Below, in pieces: positions 24,299 to 32,928 of a stretch of 45,500 nucleotides of DNA. How positions within the stretch are numbered: the first letter of the stretch is position 1; every line of letters begins with the position of its first letter. The stretch comes from Actinomycetota bacterium (lineage in GTDB: Bacteria; Actinomycetota; CADDZG01; WHSQ01). The stretch lies in the NCBI GenBank assembly GCA_030447315.1, contig JAUJPD010000003.1, forward strand, positions 95,047 to 140,546, read 5' to 3'. The notes beneath the pieces were generated by a model. It worked only from the letters and a program-made list of their open reading frames with translations. It searched no databases and was not told the DNA's origin. Position numbers and translations under genes: made by a program.

Positions 24299-25123
24299 AT
24301 GGCTCCCACTCGCGCCGCCTTCTTCGACCTCGACCGGACCCTGATCCCGGGATCGAGCCTGTTCCTGCTGGCTCGCGGTGCTTACGACCGAGACATGTTC
24401 CGGGTCCGCGACCTGCTTCGGTTCGGCTGGGGACAACTGATGTTCCGTCTGCGTGGAGAGACCGAATCGAACATGGAGCGGACGAGAGAAGGAACGCTTG
24501 GTTTCGTGACCGGCCACAAGGCCGAGGAGCTGCAGGAGTGGGGGCGCGAGATCGCCAACGAGCGGGTCATCCCCCGCGTCTACCAAGACATCGTGGGCGT
24601 GATCGACGGTCACCGCGCCCGGGGCGATCTCACCTTCCTCGTGACTGCGGCGCCGATCGAGCTCGCCAACACCGTCACCGAAGCACTGGGCATGGAGGGC
24701 GCCATCGCCACGATCTCCGAGATCGACGAGAACGGCTACTACACGGGGCGGCTCGTGGGTCCCCCGATGCATGGGGCCGAGAAAGCCGCAGCGGTCGCCG
24801 AGATGGCCGCCGAGCGCGGCATCGAGCTCGCAGAGTGCGCGGCATACTCGGACTCGATCAACGATCTGCCTCTGCTCGAATCGGTGGGCTATCCACACGC
24901 GGTCAATCCCGAAGCCGAGTTGCGCCGTATCGCGCTGCGCCGCGGGTGGCCGATCCACGAGCTTCGGACGCGCCGGAAAGCTCTGTTGATCGGCGTTCCG
25001 GCGGGGCTCGGCGGCGTCACCGTGTTCGGCAGCGGGATCGCACTGGGCGCGTACCTAGAACGAAAGAGACAAGAACCAGCACCGGGGCGGCGGGAGCGGA
25101 TCTTTCGCCGCCTGAACATCTAG
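24299..25123 (+). CDS. HAD-IB family hydrolase (SerB/CicA-like) with a C-terminal hydrophobic segment
   Basis: This is a 274-residue protein. The HAD motifs are present: FFDLDRTL (D10, D12), the Thr motif FLVTAAPIE, and the motif with Lys (GAEKAAAV) followed by AYSDSINDLPLLE. Such HAD-IB enzymes dephosphorylate phosphoserine or other small phosphates. A hydrophobic stretch near residues 225-250 (LLIGVPAGLGGVTVFGSGIA) could anchor it in the membrane. The frame opens much earlier, but ATG 24299 gives the family N-terminus. The cyclophilin gene follows after 35 bases. Confidence 0.87.
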   Translation: MAPTRAAFFDLDRTLIPGSSLFLLARGAYDRDMFRVRDLLRFGWGQLMFRLRGETESNMERTREGTLGFVTGHKAEELQEWGREIANERVIPRVYQDIVGVIDGHRARGDLTFLVTAAPIELANTVTEALGMEGAIATISEIDENGYYTGRLVGPPMHGAEKAAAVAEMAAERGIELAECAAYSDSINDLPLLESVGYPHAVNPEAELRRIALRRGWPIHELRTRRKALLIGVPAGLGGVTVFGSGIALGAYLERKRQEPAPGRRERIFRRLNI

Positions 25124-25158
25124 TTCCGAGAGGGCCACGAGAAGAAAGGCAGGGAACC

Positions 25159-25671
25159 ATGCCCACGGCAACGTTCGTTACCAACCACGGGACGTTCAAG
25201 GTCAAGCTCATGCCCGAGCACGCTCCGACCACGGTCGCTAACTTCACCGATCTCGCGTCGGGGAAGCGTGAATGGAAGGACCCTCGCGACGGACAACGCA
25301 AGAAAGACCCTCTCTACGACGGCACGATCTTCCATCGGATCATCCCGAACTTCATGATCCAGGGCGGAGATCCCCAGGGCACCGGCACCGGCGGCCCCGG
25401 CTATCGCTTCGAGGACGAGTTCCCGCCGGGGGGGCCGCGGTTCGACAAGCCGGGGCTTCTGGCCATGGCGAACGCGGGTCCCAACACCAACGGCTCGCAG
25501 TTCTTCGTGACGCTGGCGCCGACACCTCACCTCAACAACAAGCACACGATCTTCGGCGAGGTCATCGAAGGGATGGACGTCATCGAAAAGATCGGGGTCG
25601 TGCCGACGGGGCGCCAGGACCGTCCCACCGACGACGTGGTTCTGGAACGCGTGGAGATCGACGAGGTTTAA
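25159..25671 (+). CDS. Cyclophilin-type peptidyl-prolyl cis-trans isomerase
   Basis: This 170-residue cytoplasmic protein has the cyclophilin core: DGTIFHRIIPNFMIQGGDPQ (catalytic Arg, Phe and Gln), MANAGPNTNGSQFFVTL, and HTIFGEVIEGMDVI. It speeds proline isomerisation during folding. A short insertion after the LAS(GK) region carries a basic loop, common in actinobacterial members. It has no signal peptide. The start has AGGCAGGG nearby. It is convergent with the epoxide-hydrolase-like gene. Confidence 0.94.
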   Translation: MPTATFVTNHGTFKVKLMPEHAPTTVANFTDLASGKREWKDPRDGQRKKDPLYDGTIFHRIIPNFMIQGGDPQGTGTGGPGYRFEDEFPPGGPRFDKPGLLAMANAGPNTNGSQFFVTLAPTPHLNNKHTIFGEVIEGMDVIEKIGVVPTGRQDRPTDDVVLERVEIDEV

Positions 25672-25680
25672 AAGTCCGGC

Positions 25681-26553
25681 TCAGCGACCGAAGAAGGCCT
25701 CCGCCTCGGCCGCGACGAGGTCGGGTTTCTCGTCGACCACGAAGTGACTGACATCTTCGATGACCCTGGCCTCCATGTCGTCGGCGTGGCTCTCGTAGCC
25801 GTCCAGCATGTGGACGCCGATGGCGGGATCGTGGCGGCCGAGCAGTAGCAACGTCGGGGTCTCGAGCCTGTAGCCGTCGTAGCGGCCGGTCACCAGGGGG
25901 ATCGCCTCTCGCAGCAGGAAGGTCCGGTAGAGGGCCGAGCTGGCGGCGGCGCGGTCCGGCTCCCGCAAGACCTGTGAGAACGCCCGGAGATCGTCGGTCG
26001 TCCAGACCGACCTGTCGCACGTGGCCGACAGAAGCGCTCTTTCGATCAGTGCCGGCTGGGTTCGCAGGAGCACTGCTCCCGCGGGAGACGCGAGCACCCA
26101 CTGATAGGCGGATCGCCACACGCCGTCGAGGCGTTTGATGTCGAACTTGACCCAGGGGTGAACGATGCTGAGGGCCAGGAAGCGCTCGAAGCGGTCGGGA
26201 TACAACAAGCACAACAAGAAGCCGACGTAGCCGCCCCAGTCGTGGCCCACTAGCTTCACCCGCTCCAAACCCATCTCGTCCATGAGCGCCACGATGTCGG
26301 AGGCCAGGTTCTCCTTCTCGTAGCCACCGGAGGGAGCGTCGGACCAGCCGAAGCCGCGGAGGTCGGGACAGATGATCCGGTAACGCTCCGCGAGGCGAGG
26401 GATGACCCCTCTCCACATGTACCAGTGCTGCGGCCACCCGTGAAGCATCACCAAGGGATCCCCGCGGCCCGCTTCGGCAACGTGGAACGTCAGCCCGCGG
26501 GCGTCGATGAAATGGTGGGTCACTCCGGCGAGATCAGGGCCCGGGTAGGTCAC
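25681..26553 (-). CDS. Alpha/beta hydrolase, epoxide hydrolase-like
   Basis: This 290-residue protein has the oxyanion-hole motif HGWP (38-41), the nucleophile elbow GHDWGG with Asp 105 (typical of epoxide hydrolases and haloalkane/fluoroacetate dehalogenases rather than Ser esterases), the acid in GRHDPA and the base His in DVSHFVVDEKPD. A helical cap lies between. It is likely a cytosolic hydrolase of epoxides or halo-compounds; which one cannot be told. The start is GTG 26553 with GAAGGTG upstream. Confidence 0.87.
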   Translation of the reverse strand: MTYPGPDLAGVTHHFIDARGLTFHVAEAGRGDPLVMLHGWPQHWYMWRGVIPRLAERYRIICPDLRGFGWSDAPSGGYEKENLASDIVALMDEMGLERVKLVGHDWGGYVGFLLCLLYPDRFERFLALSIVHPWVKFDIKRLDGVWRSAYQWVLASPAGAVLLRTQPALIERALLSATCDRSVWTTDDLRAFSQVLREPDRAAASSALYRTFLLREAIPLVTGRYDGYRLETPTLLLLGRHDPAIGVHMLDGYESHADDMEARVIEDVSHFVVDEKPDLVAAEAEAFFGR

Positions 26554-26598
26554 TCGATCACCTTCGGTCCTTGCACTAGGTCCCCCGCGAGCAGGTGA

Positions 26599-28134
26599 CT
26601 AGGTCGGGACGCTTCGTGGGACGAGCCGCCCTGCGGTGTCGGCGTCTTCACGCGCTTCCTCGTGATACTCGGCGTCGGTGTTGACGCGCCACTGATCGAG
26701 GTCCGCCCCGAGGATGTTCCTCGCGGCGAAGAGGGCCGTCATCATCGAGTGGTCCTGATTGTTGTACTTGTGCATCCCGTTGCGGCCCACCAGCTGAAGG
26801 TTTTTCATCGTTGCGTCCAGATAGGAGCGGACCAACGCGACGTTCTGCCGGTAGGCGTCGTCATATACCGGATAAGCCTTCGGCATCCTGACGATGGTCC
26901 CGTCGACGATCTCGTCCGGCTTGCACAGACCGATAGAAGCAAGCTCCTTGGTTCCCAGCTCCACCAGGGCGGCGTCCTCCATCGACCACAGAGCGTCGTC
27001 CTGGAGACAGAAGTACTCGAGCCCCAGTGCCGTCTTGGATTCGTCGGGAACCATGTACGGGCTCCAGTTCCTGAAGTTCTGAACCCGGCCCAAGGCGACG
27101 GAGGGATCGTGAACATAGATCCAGTTGTCCGGAAAGGAGTCGGGCCGGTCCACGATCAACACCACCGTCAGGAAGTCGCGGTACTTCAAGGCGTTCGCGG
27201 CCGTCTGGACCTCGGGCGGCGCCGGCGGCTCCAGCATGTTCACCAGGTCTCTGATCGGCAGCGTGGACACGAAGTCGGTTCCGCCGAACTCGACGGGGCC
27301 GTGCGGTCCGGCGGCCTCGACCGCTTCCACCCGGCCCCCTGCGTGGCGAACCCCCGTGACCCGGTGTGCCATGTGGACGCTCGCCCCCAGGCGTTTGATC
27401 TTCTCGGCCGCGGTCTCCCACATCATCCCCGGACCCAGCTTGGGATACTCGAACTCGTCGATGAGCGTTTTTACGACCTCGCCGCCCTTGCTCGGCAACA
27501 GCGCATCCTTCAATGCCCCGAGCAACGAGAGCCCCTTGATCCTCTGGGCCGCCCAGTCGGCGGAGATCTCCTTACAGGGCATCCCCCACACCTTCTCGGT
27601 GTACGTCTTGAAGAAGATCCGATACAGGCGCTCGCCGAACCGATTGCGCACCCAGTCCTCGAACGAAACCTCGGGCTTGCGGGGCCGAGCCCGCGCCCAC
27701 ATATAACTGAGAACGCAGAGAACCGTCTCGAGCAACCCCAGCCCGCGTAGAGCGTTGAGCGGTTTCAACGGATAGTTGAAGAACCGCCCGCGATAAAAGA
27801 TCCGAGACATGCGCGGCACTCGCAACCAGTCATCGTCATCCAGGATCTCGTGCCACAGGTGCTCGACCTCTTGTGACTTCGTGAAGAAGCGATGGCCTCC
27901 GATGTCGAAACGAAAACCCTTGTAGGAAGCGGTCCGAGCGATGCCGCCGACCTCCCGAGGATCGGCTTCCAAGACTTCGACCTGGGCCCCTCTGTGAGCG
28001 AGCTCCCACGCGGCGGTGAGCCCCGCGGGACCCGCGCCCATGACCACGCTATGGATGTCACGGCGATCATCGCCGTCGTCGGTGACGACCCGGAGGTCGT
28101 CGGTTGTTGGGGCGTTCAGATCTGAGATAGTCAC
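26599..28134 (-). CDS. NAD(P)/FAD-dependent oxidoreductase of the UDP-galactopyranose mutase/protoporphyrinogen oxidase type
   Basis: This 511-residue protein has a Rossmann FAD motif VVMGAGPAGLTAAWELAHRG near residue 31, then EADPREVGGIARTASYKGFR with DIGGHRFF, which is typical of UGM-like amine-oxidase-fold enzymes. A C-terminal FAD contact is YNNQDHSMMTALFAARNILG. Members next to glycosyltransferases usually modify nucleotide sugars or lipid-linked sugars. It is divergent from two membrane glycosyltransferase genes, which supports an envelope-glycan role. The start is GTG 28134 with GGAG 7 bases upstream. Confidence 0.85.
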   Translation of the reverse strand: MTISDLNAPTTDDLRVVTDDGDDRRDIHSVVMGAGPAGLTAAWELAHRGAQVEVLEADPREVGGIARTASYKGFRFDIGGHRFFTKSQEVEHLWHEILDDDDWLRVPRMSRIFYRGRFFNYPLKPLNALRGLGLLETVLCVLSYMWARARPRKPEVSFEDWVRNRFGERLYRIFFKTYTEKVWGMPCKEISADWAAQRIKGLSLLGALKDALLPSKGGEVVKTLIDEFEYPKLGPGMMWETAAEKIKRLGASVHMAHRVTGVRHAGGRVEAVEAAGPHGPVEFGGTDFVSTLPIRDLVNMLEPPAPPEVQTAANALKYRDFLTVVLIVDRPDSFPDNWIYVHDPSVALGRVQNFRNWSPYMVPDESKTALGLEYFCLQDDALWSMEDAALVELGTKELASIGLCKPDEIVDGTIVRMPKAYPVYDDAYRQNVALVRSYLDATMKNLQLVGRNGMHKYNNQDHSMMTALFAARNILGADLDQWRVNTDAEYHEEAREDADTAGRLVPRSVPT

Positions 28135-28182
28135 TACCCGTCTCCAAGGTCGATCGAGGCGGGCGTCAGTGGTTCAACCCGG

Positions 28183-28188
28183 TACCTT
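28183..28188 (+). promoter_or_regulatory. -10 box upstream of the glycosyltransferase operon
   Basis: TACCTT lies 6 bases before ATG 28195, which opens a 7-codon frame ending directly in front of the glycosyltransferase TTG start. Confidence 0.4.
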
Positions 28189-28194
28189 CGCGAG

Positions 28195-28218
28195 ATGCTA
28201 GTCCATAGGACCCCGTAG
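28195..28218 (+). CDS. Possible 7-residue leader peptide (MLVHRTP)
   Basis: The frame ATG ... TAG (28216-28218) is in phase with the following TTG (28219). With TACCTT 6 bases before the ATG, a leaderless transcript would first translate this peptide, and ribosomes could restart at the adjoining TTG. Alternatively the TAG is an error and ATG 28195 is the true start. Confidence 0.3.
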   Translation: MLVHRTP

Positions 28219-29727
28219 TTGCAGGAACCGAAAACCCCCTATCCCCCGCTCATCCGAGCACTGGTGTGGATCTGTCTGCTGGCAGGCCTGATCCTGCGCT
28301 TCGCCACCACATCGCAACTGTGGCTCGACGAGGCGTTGACGATCGAGATCGCCCGTCTCCCACTGTCCGATCTTCCCGGAGCACTTCGACGCGACGGCTC
28401 GCCTCCGCTCTACTACCTGCTGCTTCATGGATGGATCAACCTCTTCGGCGAGTCCGACTTCTGGGTTCGAGCCTTGTCGGGGGTCATCTCGCTGGTATCG
28501 ATCCCACTGGTGTGGCTGGCGGCAAGACGAGCGGTTCGACCCGAAGCCGCGTGGGCCGCCACCTTGGCTTTCATCGCGTCACCATTCGCCATCCGCTACG
28601 CCACGGAAGCACGCATGTACTCGCTCATGATCCTGCTGACCGCTGCGGGCTACGTTCTGGTACGTCGCTCGCTGGAGGCTCCGTCTCGGCTGATGCACCT
28701 AGCCGTAGCCGTGATGTCGGGTGCTCTGATGCTCACCCACTACTGGAGCTTCTATCTCGTCGCCGTGACCCTTGCCGTCTTGCTGGCGCGGTGGCGCCGC
28801 GACGGCGACGGCGCGGCGCTGAAGGTCTCTGGGGCGGTGATGGCAGGCGGGCTGCTGTTCCTGCCATGGCTTCCGACATTCCTCTACCAGATCGCTCACA
28901 CCGGCACGCCGTGGGGGCGACCCCCGAGCTTGAACGTGGTGGTTTCCTCGATCTCGAGTTGGGCAGGAGGCACGAGCGGTCTCGGCCCATTCCTGGGCGT
29001 CATCCTGTTGTTCCTGGTGATCCTCGGTGCCTCGGGGGCTAGGACATCAAGCGGCAGCGTCGAGATCTCTCCCCGCCTGCGGCGGGGATCTGGTCACTTA
29101 GTGGTGCTGGTGTTCGGGACCCTTGTCGTTGCGGTGGTTGCGGGGGCCGTTACGGGGGGTGCGTATGCCGAACGCTATTCCGCCGTCGTGTTCGTCTTCT
29201 TCGTTCTCTTGTTGGCGCTCGGGTTCGACGTTCTGCCCGAGGGCCGCGTGCTCGTGACGGTCGCAGCAGCCATCGTCGTGATCGGCCTCGCGGTCGCTGG
29301 ATCTCGGATTACAACTCAGCGCACGCAAGCCGGAGAGATCGCCGCGGTGATCGAACAGACCGCCTCGGCGGACGCGCTCATCGCCTACTGCCCCGACCAG
29401 CTAGGACCGGCGGTCGCTCGCCAGTTGGACGGTGCCTACACGCAAGTGACGTTCCCCGATGCCCAAGCACCGGAGATAGTCGACTGGGTTGATTACGCGG
29501 AGCGCAACCGCGCGGCTAAGTCCTCCACCTTCGCGGCAGCGTTGAGCGACATGACCGAAAGCGACGAATTGTGGCTCGTCTGGGCCGATGACTACCGCAC
29601 CCTCGGCACAAAGTGCGAGCGGCTGGTGTCGGCGCTTCGGGATCTGGGCTGGAACGACAACCTCCTCGTGGGGCGCGATCGAAAGCTCCTGGAGTCGGGG
29701 TCCTTGACGCGCTTCACGCGCACATGA
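28219..29727 (+). CDS. Membrane glycosyltransferase of the GT39/ArnT (GT-C) type
   Basis: This 502-residue protein has about ten to twelve hydrophobic helices. The first outside loop carries the GT-C acidic motif LWLDEALTIEIARLP, followed by DGSPPLYYLLLHGWINLFG and FWVRALSGVISLVSIPLVWL, characteristic of dolichyl- or polyprenyl-phosphate-sugar transferases. It would use a lipid-linked sugar on the outer membrane face. The start TTG 28219 has AGGA 8 bases upstream and directly follows a TAG in the same frame. Its stop overlaps the next gene (ATGA). Confidence 0.85.
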   Translation: MQEPKTPYPPLIRALVWICLLAGLILRFATTSQLWLDEALTIEIARLPLSDLPGALRRDGSPPLYYLLLHGWINLFGESDFWVRALSGVISLVSIPLVWLAARRAVRPEAAWAATLAFIASPFAIRYATEARMYSLMILLTAAGYVLVRRSLEAPSRLMHLAVAVMSGALMLTHYWSFYLVAVTLAVLLARWRRDGDGAALKVSGAVMAGGLLFLPWLPTFLYQIAHTGTPWGRPPSLNVVVSSISSWAGGTSGLGPFLGVILLFLVILGASGARTSSGSVEISPRLRRGSGHLVVLVFGTLVVAVVAGAVTGGAYAERYSAVVFVFFVLLLALGFDVLPEGRVLVTVAAAIVVIGLAVAGSRITTQRTQAGEIAAVIEQTASADALIAYCPDQLGPAVARQLDGAYTQVTFPDAQAPEIVDWVDYAERNRAAKSSTFAAALSDMTESDELWLVWADDYRTLGTKCERLVSALRDLGWNDNLLVGRDRKLLESGSLTRFTRT

Positions 29728-30878
29728 CTCCCGTCACGCGCGAGGCCGCGAGAGCAACCCTCCCGCCCTGGCTGCTAGCGCGCGCCCTCGTCCTCGTCGG
29801 GATCGTCGCGGCCTACTTCGTCTTCGCGATGTTCATCGAGCAGTGCGATCTGACGCCCTGCATCCAGCCTGAGAGCCAGAGCCTCGCATCCACTGTGGCC
29901 GGGCCCGACCAGGGGCTCACCTCATGGGACGCGTGGTGGTACATCCGGATCGCACGCAACGGCTACGACGAGTTGCTGCCGGAGGCTGTCAGGTACTGGC
30001 CGCTGTATCCCGCCGCCATCCGCTTCGGGGCCTGGATACTGCTGGGCAGCGAGACGATCGCTGCATTGGTGCTGTCGAACGCCGCCGCTTTCGTGCTCGG
30101 GATCCTGCTGTACCACCTGATGACGCGCGAGGGGGCCGGTGCCGACGCTGCGCGCCGGGCCGTCTGGCTGACGATGCTGGCGCCGCCGGCCTTCGTGCTC
30201 GCCATGGCCTATACCGAGCCCATCGCCATTGGCCTTGCCGTCGCGGTGTTCCTCGCGATGCGCAGTGGGAACTGGGGATGGACGGCCGTCCTTGGCTTCA
30301 TATCGGGTTCGGTGCGCCCCACCGCGCTCTTCCTCATGGCCCCGATCCTGTTCGAGGCGATCCGTTCGCTGCGAGCGGCGTCACCCCGCCAGCGCCTCCT
30401 GCGGGCGGCGGCGGTCATCTCGCCGGCGGCGTCCACCGCGGCCTACCTCGTGTGGGCAGGCGACAGGTTCGGCGACCCGCTGCTCCCCTTTACCGTCCAG
30501 AACCAGGCGAATGGACGCGGCGGGTTCCAGTTCCCTCTCACGACCCTGCTGGACGCCGGGGTGCGGCTCTTTACCGAGAACCGGATCGACCTCGGCCTCC
30601 ATCTGTTGTGGGCGCTGCTCTTCGGGGTCCTGATCGTGAAGACCTTCCGGAAGTGGCCGGCCTCCTATGGGATCTACGCGGCCGTGAGCGTGATACAGGC
30701 GATCAGCACGACGAACCTGAACTCGCTTGAACGCTACGGCCTCGCCGCCTTCCCGTTGGCGATGACCGCCGCGACGATGATCCCCGAGGGACGAGCGTGG
30801 CGGATCGCGCTCGTCATGTCCGGCGTCGCCTTGCTCAGCTACGCCACCGCGGCCTTCATCAGTGGCTACGTCCCCTGA
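29724..30878 (+). CDS. PIG-V-like membrane mannosyltransferase (GT-C)
   Basis: This 384-residue multi-helix protein has the PIG-V/GT-C pattern: SWDAWWYIRIARNGYDEL in the first outer loop, then YWPLYPAAIRFG, and later VRPTALFLMAPILFEAIRSL. Bacterial members transfer mannose from polyprenyl-phosphate-mannose to membrane lipids or glycans. ATG 29724 overlaps the TGA of the preceding glycosyltransferase by four bases, so the two are coupled and probably act in one envelope pathway together with the divergent flavoprotein. Confidence 0.85.
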   Translation: MTPVTREAARATLPPWLLARALVLVGIVAAYFVFAMFIEQCDLTPCIQPESQSLASTVAGPDQGLTSWDAWWYIRIARNGYDELLPEAVRYWPLYPAAIRFGAWILLGSETIAALVLSNAAAFVLGILLYHLMTREGAGADAARRAVWLTMLAPPAFVLAMAYTEPIAIGLAVAVFLAMRSGNWGWTAVLGFISGSVRPTALFLMAPILFEAIRSLRAASPRQRLLRAAAVISPAASTAAYLVWAGDRFGDPLLPFTVQNQANGRGGFQFPLTTLLDAGVRLFTENRIDLGLHLLWALLFGVLIVKTFRKWPASYGIYAAVSVIQAISTTNLNSLERYGLAAFPLAMTAATMIPEGRAWRIALVMSGVALLSYATAAFISGYVP

Positions 30879-30914
30879 GCCGGTAGAGGCCGAACCCGTC
30901 GTGGCTGCTTAGCC

Positions 30915-31385
30915 TCACGGGTCTCCGACCGCCACGGCACACCCCGCTGCACCGCGCGGACGGGCCAAGGCGACACCGCTCACGATCAAGACGCCGCCGA
31001 AGACAAGGAAGCTGAGATCCCACAGAGCCTCGTTGGCAGCGGCTTCTCGGACGTGGTGGATCTGCAAGATGTGATGGTTCACCAGACCCTCAACGGCGTT
31101 GAAGATGCCCCAGCCAGCGACGATCCATCCGAACAACGAGCGACCGTTCGCAGTCACCTCATGGCAGCGCATGATCCTCCACAACACCACGAGGCCGATC
31201 ACGGACAGCAGCCACGTCGCTGCGTGAAAGAGCCCATCTGCGAGGGTGTTCGCCTCCAGACCACCCACCGTGGTCGTCGGGTTGTCGCCGGTGCTACTGA
31301 GCATGTGGTGCCATTGCAAGAGTTGGTGCAGCACGATCCCATCAATGAATCCCCCGAAGCCCATCCCCAAAAGGATCCCGGGCAT
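30915..31385 (-). CDS. DUF2243 membrane protein
   Basis: This 156-residue protein has four hydrophobic helices and several membrane histidines. The family signature GFGGFIDGIVLHQLLQWHHM is at the N-terminus, and HHILQIHHV lies in the third helix region. The paired His may bind metal or haem, but the function is unknown. ATG 31385 has no ribosome site. The frame just upstream in another phase (RDVAEPRAAAPTRRDARG) would extend it naturally, so an indel near 31385-31390 may have cut off an N-terminal segment. It is convergent with the PIG-V-like gene. Confidence 0.82.
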   Translation of the reverse strand: MPGILLGMGFGGFIDGIVLHQLLQWHHMLSSTGDNPTTTVGGLEANTLADGLFHAATWLLSVIGLVVLWRIMRCHEVTANGRSLFGWIVAGWGIFNAVEGLVNHHILQIHHVREAAANEALWDLSFLVFGGVLIVSGVALARPRGAAGCAVAVGDP

Positions 31386-31591
31386 CCGAGACGACCGCGC
31401 GCGTCACGTCTGGTCGGTGCGGCCGCCCTTGGCTCTGCTACATCACGCACCGAACGACCTCCGCCTCAAGCTCGGTCTCGATCTCCTTTTGGAAGTCCTG
31501 GAAGACTAGGCCTGTCCCCTCTCGAGGGTGATCCGAAGAACACCGACTCCCCCACCCCCTCCGTTGTCTCCAGGCTAGCGTTCGCAGCACC

Positions 31592-32109
31592 ATGAACCCA
31601 GTGCTCCCCGACCTCGGCATCCCAGGCGCTACCGAGTTGCTGAGCGACGACACCGGCTCGATGTTGTCCGTCGCAGTCTCCGCGCTGGGGGGCGAGCTCC
31701 TGGAGCATCGGCCCTACCAGTCGAGTCACGGGCCCGGCAGACGCTTCCTCGTCCATTACGACTGTGCGTCCGGGTCGCCGGTGATGTGACGCCGCCGGCG
31801 GTTCGAGACCTGCTGGACGGGTTCTCTGTTGCACCCGGAGAGCCCAGCATGCTCGTGCACTTTTACCGCGCAGCGCGGCGGGCCGTGGTCGAAGCACACG
31901 TTCGGACGCTTGTTGCGCTCGTACCCGAGTGGGAGGAAGGATCGGCGCGCCAACCTTCGGTGGGCATCTCGGCTATAGGACCTCGCTTAAAAGTTCGGCC
32001 CATTTATTGGTCGCCCGGTGACCAACGCTTGGCGTACGTGAAGAACATCAAGGAGGACCCCAGAGTTCAGGTCAGGGTGGTCGAGAAAGGGGCTGGTAAT
32101 GGTTTCTGA
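31592..32109 (+). pseudogene. Broken gene, phosphotransferase-like start and oxidase/nitroreductase-like end
   Basis: Two frames join near 31775: MNPVLPDLGIPGATELLSDD through HGPGRRFLVHYD, then VRVAGDVTPPAVRDLLDGFS and MLVHFYRAARRAVVEAH. The GRRxxVHY and ARRAVV spacing recalls the N-lobe of aminoglycoside-phosphotransferase-like proteins. The end (YWSPGDQRLAYVKNIKEDPR, VQVRV) instead resembles the strand of pyridoxamine-oxidase- or deazaflavin-reductase-like proteins. It may be two remnants fused. The naming is weak. Confidence 0.3.
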
Positions 32110-32488
32110 CGACGGCGTGCAAGTCTTCTTCAACCCGCGATGTTCTAAGTGCCGAAGCGCGCAAGCGATCCTGGCGGAAAAAGGGGTACGGGTCGACCAG
32201 ATCCGTTACCTCGAGCACGCACCCACCAGAACCGAGCTCGAACGCATACTTGCGCTTCTGGGCAGCGATGATCCTCGAGAGATGATGAGGACGACAGACA
32301 GGCTCTATGAAGATCTCGGCCTACAAATCGCGGACGCAGAAACCTTGGTAAACGCGATGGTCGAGCACCCGATCCTGATCGAGCGGCCCATCATCATCCG
32401 GGGCAATCGAGCCGTGATTGGGCGTCCGCCGGAGCGGGCTCTGGAGCTGCTTAATCCGAATGAAGGTGGGCGAAACAGCGCCGGATAG
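32099..32488 (+). CDS. ArsC-family reductase (arsenate reductase-like, thioredoxin fold)
   Basis: This 129-residue protein has the ArsC/YffB fold with FFNPRCSKCRSAQAILAEKG at the N-terminus (the first Cys corresponds to the catalytic one, with a second two residues on), DPREMMRT, and a C-terminal HPILIERPIIIRGNRAVIGR typical of glutaredoxin-linked arsenate reductases. It would reduce arsenate to arsenite or act as a general thiol reductase. AAAGGGG lies about 7 bases before ATG 32099. No arsR or arsenite pump is adjacent. It overlaps the 3' end of the broken upstream frame. Confidence 0.87.
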   Translation: MVSDDGVQVFFNPRCSKCRSAQAILAEKGVRVDQIRYLEHAPTRTELERILALLGSDDPREMMRTTDRLYEDLGLQIADAETLVNAMVEHPILIERPIIIRGNRAVIGRPPERALELLNPNEGGRNSAG

Positions 32489-32557
32489 CGGAACTGGCCG
32501 GTCCATCAAGAACTATGAGCCCAGGGTCCTTCCAGCCGAAGACGATCCTCGTCAAGA

Positions 32558-32630
32558 ATGGCGCAGAAGTTCTGATAGTTCCTTGGCGTTTTGCTGTGCG
32601 TAATCTCTGTGGCAGTTGTCTAGTCCCGGC
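32558..32630 (-). repeat. Detached 3' end of a DUF72 gene, copy A
   Basis: The minus strand reads DNCHRDYAQQNAKELSELLR, then HS and a stop. It matches the C-terminus NNCHRDYAQKNAKELADLLR of the intact DUF72 protein at 37.6-38.7 kb. A 22-base block (32598-32619) is identical to 37857-37878. No DUF72 body is present. Upstream it joins directly to the truncated VOC gene. Confidence 0.75.
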
Positions 32631-32633
32631 TAA

Positions 32634-32801
32634 TCATGGGATCTCGGCACGGACGTCGTTGAGCCCCACCACGCGGTCCACCCAACGGCCCTCGACCAGC
32701 GTCTCGCCTTCCAGCTCCATACCGAGTTCGGCGAAGAACGCTTTGGCAGCCTCGAGGTCGTCGACAACGATGAGAACGTTGTCCATCCGCTGGATCGTCA
32801 T
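32634..32801 (-). pseudogene. Truncated VOC (glyoxalase-like) gene
   Basis: The frame starts MTIQRMDNVLIVVDDLEAAK and carries only the first beta-alpha-beta module (55 residues, ending GLNDVRAEIP). VOC proteins are normally about 120-150 residues with a second half supplying metal ligands. The stop comes just where the DUF72 tail copy A begins, so the 3' half appears to have been replaced or deleted. An in-frame extension to 32831 is possible. Probably non-functional. Confidence 0.6.
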
Positions 32802-32928
32802 GCGCTCGACAAAATCGAGCCCCTGCGGCAACCGCCGGTAACGGCCTAGCGGGTGGCTTCACCGCGATGATTCTCGATCCCTGGGCCGTCTTACAAGATG
32901 ACCGTAGCCGGAGAAGGAGAGGAGAGGC

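Noticed and set aside
23570-24958. A 462-codon minus-strand frame
   Set aside because: It crosses the HAD gene and the sugar isomerase gene in a different frame and lacks protein-like composition.
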